From Chthonomonadaceae bacterium (GTDB lineage Bacteria; Armatimonadota; Chthonomonadetes; Chthonomonadales; Chthonomonadaceae), in the NCBI GenBank assembly GCA_025355115.1, contig JANXLO010000439.1, positions 1 to 5,663 on the forward strand: a DNA stretch of 5,663 bases. Direction: 5' to 3'. Shown here piece by piece: positions 1 through 5,013 of this stretch. The notes beneath the pieces were generated by a model. It saw only the letters and a list, made by a program, of their open reading frames with translations, was not told where the DNA came from and searched no databases. Within the stretch, counting starts at the first letter, position 1. Each line of letters begins with the position of its first letter. The position numbers and the translations under genes were made by a program.

Positions 1-867
1 CATGCAGACAGCGCCTGCGTCCACCTCCAGAGGATCGTTCAGCCGAGTCTGGGCGAAAAGCAGAACGCTTCCGGCGGGCCGTATCGCCGCGAACGCCCCC
101 GCAATGACGCGAGTATCTGGAACGGCCACGGTGGCTAGATCGGCCCCGCGCCCTGCGGAGAGGCCACGAACAGCGGCGGTAACATCGTCGGTATCCGGAT
201 CAAGCGCGGCGTCCGCGCCGAGCAGTCGGGATATTTTGCGGCGCGATTCGTGGAGGTCGGTCGTCACTACGTTCGCTCCCGTCGCTTTTGCAATCAGGGT
301 GAAAAGCAGCCCGATTGGCCCTTGTCCGATGACGAGAACTGTGTCCCCCGCCTGCGTCCCGGCGGTGCGCAGCCCCTTCAGGCAGGTGTTGAGCGGCTCG
401 ACGAAGCTGGCCTCCTCAAAGCTCACATCGTCCGGAATTCTCACCATGCCCTCCGCGACGCACCAGTCCATCACCCGCACATACTCGGCGAACCCGCCGC
501 CCGCAGGCTCGAACCCCGCCGTTGTTCCTGTCAGCTTGTAGGTTGGGCACTGCGAGAAGGCGCGACGCGAGCAGAAAAAGCAGTCCGGCTTTCGGCAGGG
601 CACATGGTGATTGACGACAACGCGATCCCCCGCCTGCCAGCCGGCAACCTCCGCCCCAACCGCAGCGATGGTGCCCGCCGTCTCGTGCCCGAAGATGCGA
701 GGCGGAGGCACAAGGCCGAGATGGATCTTCTTCAGATCGGTGCCGCAGACGCCGCAGACCGCCACCCGTACCAGCACCTCCCGTGCCCCGACCTCCGGAA
801 CCGGAACGCTCTCGACCTCCACTCGATCTATCCCCCGATAGACTGCCGCTCGCATCGTCTCCGCCAC
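1..867 (-). CDS. Zinc-dependent medium-chain alcohol/polyol dehydrogenase, N-terminal 289 residues (C-terminus beyond window)
   Basis: The product should oxidise an alcohol or polyol to the carbonyl with NAD(P) in the cytoplasm; the substrate cannot be told. Seen from the GTG start: the zinc-binding GroES-like half carries Cys38 (CGVCGTD) and GHE at 60-62, with Glu157 in FVEP the likely further catalytic-zinc ligand. A four-cysteine structural-zinc lobe uses Cys91, 96, 99 and 107. The Rossmann half begins near 176 with GQGPIGLL (GxGxxG at 181-186), and Asp204 ends the second strand, which usually means NAD rather than NADP. The family is normally about 340-350 residues, so roughly 55 are missing at the window edge. 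I chose GTG at 867 because AGGAG lies 7 bases upstream. ATG at 855 has poor spacing, and ATG at 891 would sit almost on the predicted transcript start. The closest relatives by eye are threonine/sorbitol dehydrogenase-like enzymes. Family assignment is firm; substrate is unknown. Confidence 0.93.
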   Translation of the reverse strand, partial: MAETMRAAVYRGIDRVEVESVPVPEVGAREVLVRVAVCGVCGTDLKKIHLGLVPPPRIFGHETAGTIAAVGAEVAGWQAGDRVVVNHHVPCRKPDCFFCSRRAFSQCPTYKLTGTTAGFEPAGGGFAEYVRVMDWCVAEGMVRIPDDVSFEEASFVEPLNTCLKGLRTAGTQAGDTVLVIGQGPIGLLFTLIAKATGANVVTTDLHESRRKISRLLGADAALDPDTDDVTAAVRGLSAGRGADLATVAVPDTRVIAGAFAAIRPAGSVLLFAQTRLNDPLEVDAGAVCM

Positions 868-874
868 AGTTTTG

Positions 875-879
875 CTCCT
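875..879 (-). promoter_or_regulatory. Ribosome binding site that decides the dehydrogenase start
   Basis: AGGAG on the minus strand lies 7 bases before the GTG at 867-865. The competing in-frame ATG codons at 891 and 855 lack a well-spaced purine-rich site (GGAG is only 3 bases from the ATG at 855). Confidence 0.6.
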
Positions 880-902
880 CAATGACTTCATCAAGCTTCC
901 CC

Positions 903-932
903 ATTATAGAACACAATCCGGGCGAACGGCAA
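903..932 (-). promoter_or_regulatory. Sigma70-type promoter for the alcohol dehydrogenase gene
   Basis: Read on the minus strand, TTGCCG (932-927) and a perfect TATAAT (908-903) are separated by 18 bases. Transcription would start near 896, leaving a leader of about 29 bases before the GTG at 867. The match to the consensus is seen; activity is inferred. Confidence 0.65.
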
Positions 933-1022
933 CGCAGAACAGGCGGCGAACTTTTCACGTGCGGCTTCGTCTATCCCATAAGCAGCACACTCATTGTTTG
1001 TATCGCCTTCCACTACGTCTTT

Positions 1023-1030
1023 GAGAGGAG
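1023..1030 (+). promoter_or_regulatory. Ribosome binding site for the DUF1549/DUF1553 gene
   Basis: GAGAGGAG ends 7 bases before the ATG at 1038. This fixes the start: the frame stays open upstream to 783, but only this ATG gives a signal peptide at the N-terminus. No convincing plus-strand -35/-10 pair was seen in the 868-1037 intergenic region. Confidence 0.75.
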
Positions 1031-1037
1031 AGCCCGC

Positions 1038-2891
1038 ATGAGATTCCGAGGAGTTTTCGCCGCGCTGATGGCGTTCTGTCTGCTCGGCGCAGGCAGGCAA
1101 GCCGTGGCGCAGTCCACGCCCTCGCGCGACGCCGCAGCAATCGACCAGCTCATTCGGGCCGAGTGGCGCAAACGCGGCATAACACCGGCGAAGCACGCCG
1201 ACGATGCCCGCTACCTGCGCCGCGTCTACCTGGACATCACGGGCACCATTCCGCCTGAGCAGGTCGTCAGCGAATTCATGGAGGATCGCTCGCCGGACAA
1301 GCGCGCGAGGGCGGTCGATGCCCTGCTCGACAGCCCGGCCTATGCCGACCACTGGACCTACTACTGGGACAACGTCCTCATGGGGAAGGCCACGCCCATG
1401 GCGACCGTCGACTACGGCGCCTTCCGGCGCTGGCTGCACGACGAGTTCGCGAGGAACGCGTCGTACGACAAGTTCGTCACGGATCTGATCACCGCCACGG
1501 GCCTGAGCAGCACCGGCCCGACCTACCAGGAGGCGCTCGGCTTCGCGATGACAAAGCCGACAATGGCGGCGGACGACCCGTCCCGCCCCAAGATCGACCC
1601 CGCCTCCGTCAACGGCGCGGTCAACTGGCATCTGCGGTTCGCGGCAAGCCCGGCAGATGTCGCGGGAATCGCCTCCAAGATTTTTCTGGGAGTGCAGATA
1701 CAGTGCGCGCAGTGCCATGACCACAAGACGGAGAAGTGGAAGCAGGCCGATTTCCGCTCCTTCACCGCCTGCTTCATCCAGACCGTCGGAGTCCCCACGC
1801 AGGGCTACATGAAAGGGCAGGCGCTCAAGGGCATCGTGCCGCTCAACGTGCGCGACGTCAATTTTCCGGTGCGCGGCAACAAGATGAACGGCGGGGAGGA
1901 GCGCATCCCGTATGTCCAGGCCGTTCCCGCAACTCTCGACGGCACTCCGATCACGTCTGGGAGGATGGACAGACGCAAGGAGCTTGCCGTCTGGATGACC
2001 GCGAAGCAGAACCCCTGGTTCGCCCCGGCGCTCGTCAACCGGATGTGGGCGCGATTCCTGGGGCGCGGCTTCGTCGAGCCGATTGACGACTTCCGGCCCT
2101 CCAATCCCGCCGTGCTTCCCGAGGCGATGCGACAGCTTGCCGCCGACTTCACCGCGCACGGCAACGACCTGAAGACGCTCATCAAGACCATCTGCGCAAC
2201 CGAAGCCTACCAGCTCTCCTCAGTTCCGCAGGGCAACGCCGACCCGGAGAACACGCTCTGGGAGCACTATCGCCTGAAGCCAATGGAAGTGAACGTCATG
2301 GTCAACTCCCTCATCAGCGCCACCAACTTCTCGCCCATCCTGGCGAAAATCTCGGGCGGCAATGCGGAGCAATACACGGCGCGTCTGGAGCGTCTGCTGA
2401 CTTTTACGTTCAACACCGACGAGCCCGAATCGGAGCAGAAGGAGTTCGAGGGCACCATCCCGCAGGCGCTGCTCATGCTCAACAACGGCCTGACCAACGG
2501 CACCGTGTCGCCCATTCCAGGCTCCGCGCTCTCTGAAGTGCTGGCAATGCCGGGCGGTGATGCCGACAGGATCAACTCCCTCTACCTGCGCACTTTAGCC
2601 CGAAAGCCGACCGCGACCGAGCTCACGCGCTGGACGGAGTTTCTAGCCGCCCCCCGCGAGGTCGTCATCGCGAAGCCGGGCGATCTGCCCCCGCCCCCAC
2701 CGCGCCCTAACCCCGCGATGGCTGGCAAGCCCGGCCAGCAGGGAATGGGCGCGGGCCGTGGAGCCGCCGACCCGCTCCAGCGCATGGCGTTCGTGCGAAA
2801 CCGCAACAACACGCCGACCGCGAAGCAGCAGGCTTACGAGGACATGTTCTGGGCCTTGCTGAACTCCAGCGAGTTCCTCTTCAACCACTAA
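1038..2891 (+). CDS. Secreted DUF1549/DUF1553 domain protein with a CxxCH motif (617 aa)
   Basis: Residues 1-25 form a signal peptide: basic MRFR, a hydrophobic core, then AVA before Gln25, so the protein is exported. The DUF1549 domain covers about 33-245. It opens with the typical YLRRVYLDITGTIPP (59-73) and ends with CAQCHDHKTEKW (223-234), where CxxCH is the heme c attachment signature. DUF1553 covers about 310-617: RKELAVWMT (313-321), NPWFAPALVNRMWARFLGRG (325-344), VEPIDDFRPSNP (346-357), a YLRTLARKPT block (516-525) and the usual C-terminus ALLNSSEFLFNH. The family abounds in Planctomycetota, Verrucomicrobiota and relatives and its reaction is undefined; a link to polysaccharide breakdown is often supposed. 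The N-terminal planctomycete-type cytochrome domain found in many relatives is absent. A Pro/Gly-rich stretch (551-578) interrupts the C-terminal part. The gene is followed by a terminator, so it looks monocistronic, without the usual DUF1501 partner next to it. Confidence 0.93.
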   Translation: MRFRGVFAALMAFCLLGAGRQAVAQSTPSRDAAAIDQLIRAEWRKRGITPAKHADDARYLRRVYLDITGTIPPEQVVSEFMEDRSPDKRARAVDALLDSPAYADHWTYYWDNVLMGKATPMATVDYGAFRRWLHDEFARNASYDKFVTDLITATGLSSTGPTYQEALGFAMTKPTMAADDPSRPKIDPASVNGAVNWHLRFAASPADVAGIASKIFLGVQIQCAQCHDHKTEKWKQADFRSFTACFIQTVGVPTQGYMKGQALKGIVPLNVRDVNFPVRGNKMNGGEERIPYVQAVPATLDGTPITSGRMDRRKELAVWMTAKQNPWFAPALVNRMWARFLGRGFVEPIDDFRPSNPAVLPEAMRQLAADFTAHGNDLKTLIKTICATEAYQLSSVPQGNADPENTLWEHYRLKPMEVNVMVNSLISATNFSPILAKISGGNAEQYTARLERLLTFTFNTDEPESEQKEFEGTIPQALLMLNNGLTNGTVSPIPGSALSEVLAMPGGDADRINSLYLRTLARKPTATELTRWTEFLAAPREVVIAKPGDLPPPPPRPNPAMAGKPGQQGMGAGRGAADPLQRMAFVRNRNNTPTAKQQAYEDMFWALLNSSEFLFNH

Positions 2892-2911
2892 TCACATTCC
2901 GTGCAAAGTTT

Positions 2912-2952
2912 CGGCTCCTGATTCACGAATGGAATCAGGAGCCGTTTTTTTT
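2912..2952 (+). terminator. Strong intrinsic terminator after the DUF1549/DUF1553 gene
   Basis: A perfect 13-bp stem (2912-2924 with 2932-2944) around a 7-base loop is followed by eight T residues (2945-2952). It lies 20 bases after the stop codon. On the opposite strand the stem is not followed by a T run, so it should stop plus-strand transcripts mainly. Confidence 0.93.
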
Positions 2953-3035
2953 ATTTTGACATGCAGTCTCATTACTCCAGATGGGGACAAGAGAAGAGAA
3001 ACAGATGACAACTTTATTCTCTCCGCGCAACTGCT

Positions 3036-3779
3036 TCAGAGCAGGTCGAAGGGGGTAAGAATACCAACAATGTCCTTTGGACAATTTTCTCGGCATACAA
3101 CTAGACACTGACTATCCTGAAAACTGGCTAAGAGTCCATCCATTAATGTGGATGAAACACAGCATGTGACTTTGGTCAGAACGATAGATTCCTGTCCAAT
3201 CTGAAGCGCTTCTGACAGAGTTTTGATCATCCGACTGTTTCTTTCCGGACAGGTCAGATAACGTACGATAGCGAGATCAGAGACGAGCTGCCATCCGTCA
3301 TCGCAGAAAACGGGTAGGTACGAAAAGGAATTCGCAAGCATCTGCTGACGTATGATGCTGATCGGCAGCCACATCTCGGCACAAATCGGATTCATGACCA
3401 TAAAGTCTGATACAGTTTTATGCATCCTCATTGCGTCCTCCAAAACCAAGGCCAGTTCGATGCAGTGTGCAGTAAGATGACGCGCAAATGCTCCCTGATG
3501 CATGGCATCATTTCGTGCGTTCGTAACAATTTTATATAGTATCGGGAATGGAGTATGGAGGTCGCCCCCCGTGCAGCAGAGCGGAGAATCCTTAGCAAAC
3601 TCTACAATTTTATCCCGGTACCCGCCTAAAGTTCTAGTTTCATCACAAAGGATACTGCCCAATCGCTCTACGACGAATATGATTTCGTCGAAGGATTCTG
3701 CGTCTTGAAATGCCTTTTCACGGGCTTGCTTGAAAGCGTTGCGGAAGTACCGTCTTTGATCTTCGGTTAGTTCAGTCAA
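3036..3779 (-). CDS. HEPN-like domain fused to a CBS pair; putative nucleotide-regulated RNase
   Basis: Numbering is from an upstream GTG at 3821 (261 aa); I prefer TTG at 3779 (247 aa) because AAGGAG lies 6 bases before it, while the GTG has no good site and follows an in-frame TAG by one codon. Residues 18-135 read as four helices. RNDAMH at 103-108 matches the RX4H motif, with the polar residue after Arg typical of HEPN ribonucleases, and it precedes the last long helix as in that fold. Two CBS modules follow: 136-190 (TVSDFM, then SYLPV) and 201-261, ending GILTPFDLL. CBS pairs usually bind adenine nucleotides and switch a partner domain. No signal peptide or membrane helix is seen, so it is cytoplasmic. 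Twelve cysteines are present. No nucleotidyltransferase antitoxin gene adjoins it. The CBS call is fairly sure; the HEPN call rests on motif and helix layout; RNase activity is inferred. It could instead be a CBS regulator with a non-catalytic helical domain. Confidence 0.75.
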   Translation of the reverse strand: MTELTEDQRRYFRNAFKQAREKAFQDAESFDEIIFVVERLGSILCDETRTLGGYRDKIVEFAKDSPLCCTGGDLHTPFPILYKIVTNARNDAMHQGAFARHLTAHCIELALVLEDAMRMHKTVSDFMVMNPICAEMWLPISIIRQQMLANSFSYLPVFCDDGWQLVSDLAIVRYLTCPERNSRMIKTLSEALQIGQESIVLTKVTCCVSSTLMDGLLASFQDSQCLVVCRENCPKDIVGILTPFDLL

Positions 3780-3785
3780 TGCCCT

Positions 3786-3791
3786 CTCCTT
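3786..3791 (-). promoter_or_regulatory. Ribosome binding site favouring the TTG start of the HEPN-CBS gene
   Basis: AAGGAG on the minus strand ends 6 bases before TTG at 3779-3777. It is a far better match than anything upstream of the in-frame GTG at 3821, so the shorter product is preferred although TTG is a rarer start. Confidence 0.55.
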
Positions 3792-3879
3792 CAGAATAGC
3801 GACCAGACTGACGAAGCGCACGTGCTACTTTCAGTATGTTCGTCGGCTGCCGAAGTAATTCCTGCCCCTGTTCAGGAGG

Positions 3880-3908
3880 ATGAGAGCCGAACCCACCGAG
3901 TTCGTCAA
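3880..3908 (-). promoter_or_regulatory. Weak candidate promoter for the HEPN-CBS gene
   Basis: On the minus strand TTGACG (3908-3903) is followed after 17 bases by TCTCAT (3885-3880). The -35 is good and the -10 poor. It would give a leader of about 95 bases before the TTG start. The gene otherwise depends on read-through from the glycosylase gene upstream, and no terminator was seen between them. Confidence 0.25.
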
Positions 3909-4023
3909 GGAAGCACCAACTCTCAAAGAGCCATTCAGTCCCGTCTGTAAGAAGTTTGCTTTTCCTGCCGAGTATTTTTTACATTCAGTTTGTCTCAGTA
4001 GAGGATCGCGCTACCGTGCGACG

Positions 4024-4977
4024 TCATTCCGCGTGAGGAAGGTAGTCTGCGGCGCGACGGAGTTCGGCGAAGAAGAGGTACTGCTGCGCCCAGCCTGCAT
4101 AGGAGCCGAATCGTGAGCGGTAGGTCTCTGCAAGCGCGGCGTAGACGCGGGGGGTGAGGGAGGAGGCGGCGAGATCGGGGCGGTAGAGGCGGACGGCGAT
4201 CTGACGGGTGTGCGTGTCGATAGGGACAGCTTCGTCCTTATCGAGCGCGAACAGGCAGATGCAGTCCGCTATTTTCGCGCCTATGCCGTGCAGGGCTGAC
4301 AGGGCGGCGTGGACTTCGGCGTAGGGCCGTGAGCGCAGCGAGAGCAGCCAATCGTCCTCGGGGAGGCTTTGGAGGCCCTTCGCCAGGGCGATCACACGCG
4401 GGGCGCGGTAGCCCCACAGGTCGGCGCGAAGCTCGCTCTCGTCCGCCGCCGCGAGCGTGGCCACGGTCGGAAACGCATGGAAAGGGCCTGGCGCGGGGAA
4501 CGGCAAACTGTGCGGCACAGGGATCGGGGCTCCATAGCGCTCAGCTAGCTTGCGCACGGTGCGCTCGATCTTGAGGACGGTGTTGCACGTGGCGCACTGA
4601 AACCCGAAGAAGCACTCCGCTGTCGGCTGGCGCAGGATTCGCAGTCCCCTGAAAGCGGAGATCGCGTAGGCCATCTGCGGCTCGGCGGCGATCCATTCTC
4701 TGTAGAGTGCGGGAAGATCGACATCCAGCCGAAAGTAGTTGCGGACGAATTCTCGGCGATTTGCCTCTGGGAACGTCTGCCAGCGAAGCGGGCTGTCCGG
4801 CTGTCCCTCCGCCTGCCAGGCAGTGATCACGGTCTCCTCGACAGCCCCCCACCATATGCCACGCGCATCCCTGCGCCAGCGAAAGCTCTGCCCGCTCGCC
4901 AGAGTCGCGGACAGGTGAAACGGACTGTCCGCGCACTCCTCCCGATTCCAGTCCTCCGGCAGTTCAGTCTCCATCAT
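4024..4977 (-). CDS. ogg: OGG1-type 8-oxoguanine DNA glycosylase/AP lyase (317 aa)
   Basis: The enzyme excises 8-oxoguanine from DNA in base excision repair. It has the three-part OGG1 layout. The N-terminal beta domain holds SGQSFRW (28-34), whose Gly29 matches the human residue reading the N7-H of 8-oxoguanine. The middle opens with LRILRQPTAECFFGF (112-126). The helix-hairpin-helix runs LHGIGAKIADC (229-239) with catalytic Lys235, then VPIDTH with Asp254, spaced 19 residues apart exactly as human Lys249/Asp268. GSYAGWAQQYLFF near the C-terminus is also typical. Length fits the family. Tyr190-Arg191 match human Tyr203-Arg204, but the human Asn-Asn-Asn/Arg154 cluster is replaced here. The start is ATG at 4977, preceded directly by an in-frame TGA; ATG at 4974 is an alternative, and neither has a well-spaced Shine-Dalgarno. 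It lies 36 bases after the hydrolase gene on the same strand, probably one transcript. Confidence 0.95.
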   Translation of the reverse strand: MMETELPEDWNREECADSPFHLSATLASGQSFRWRRDARGIWWGAVEETVITAWQAEGQPDSPLRWQTFPEANRREFVRNYFRLDVDLPALYREWIAAEPQMAYAISAFRGLRILRQPTAECFFGFQCATCNTVLKIERTVRKLAERYGAPIPVPHSLPFPAPGPFHAFPTVATLAAADESELRADLWGYRAPRVIALAKGLQSLPEDDWLLSLRSRPYAEVHAALSALHGIGAKIADCICLFALDKDEAVPIDTHTRQIAVRLYRPDLAASSLTPRVYAALAETYRSRFGSYAGWAQQYLFFAELRRAADYLPHAE

Positions 4978-5013
4978 TCACGGCAGCCATTCTCCCCGTT
5001 CGCACAGTCGTCC

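Larger units (their letters stand above)
2953..4020. other. Low-G+C accessory segment carrying the HEPN-CBS gene
   Basis: Hand counts of single 60-base lines give about 40-43% G+C here (lines 3061, 3361, 3601), against about 63% in the DUF1549 gene and about 73% in the glycosylase gene. Codon use shifts with it. The left edge coincides with the terminator at 2912-2952 and the right edge with the end of the glycosylase gene. No insertion sequence, integrase or clear flanking duplication was found, so transfer is an inference from composition alone. Outside the gene, 2953-3035 and 3780-4023 hold no further gene that I can support. Confidence 0.5.

Noticed and set aside
2..885. Plus-strand frames at 2-541 and 250-885
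   Set aside because: They are opposite the dehydrogenase coding frame, which carries all expected zinc and Rossmann motifs; their products show no domain.
416..958. 180-codon minus-strand frame beside the dehydrogenase frame
   Set aside because: Same strand but shifted frame; Gly/Arg/Ser low-complexity product. The true frame reads through the region with intact motifs and no frameshift.
891..2159. 422-codon minus-strand open frame antisense to the DUF1549/DUF1553 gene
   Set aside because: It lies opposite a gene with strong family motifs in high-G+C DNA, where long antisense frames are common. Its product is Arg/Gly/Val/Ala-rich with no recognisable domain.
2953..3035. Possible terminator for the minus-strand HEPN-CBS gene
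   Set aside because: Only a six-base AGAGAA/TTCTCT pairing with a wide loop is seen, and the shared hairpin at 2912-2944 lacks a T run on that strand.
2929..3111. 60-codon plus-strand frame
   Set aside because: It begins inside the terminator hairpin, has no ribosome site and overlaps the end of the HEPN-CBS gene.
2892..4023. Attachment sites or target duplications bounding the low-G+C segment
   Set aside because: No matching direct repeats were found by eye at the two edges, and there is no integrase, transposase or tRNA gene in the window.
3880..4116. 78-codon plus-strand frame just upstream of the HEPN-CBS gene
   Set aside because: AGGAGG directly abuts the ATG with no spacing, and the frame runs antisense into the glycosylase C-terminus. 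No domain is recognised.
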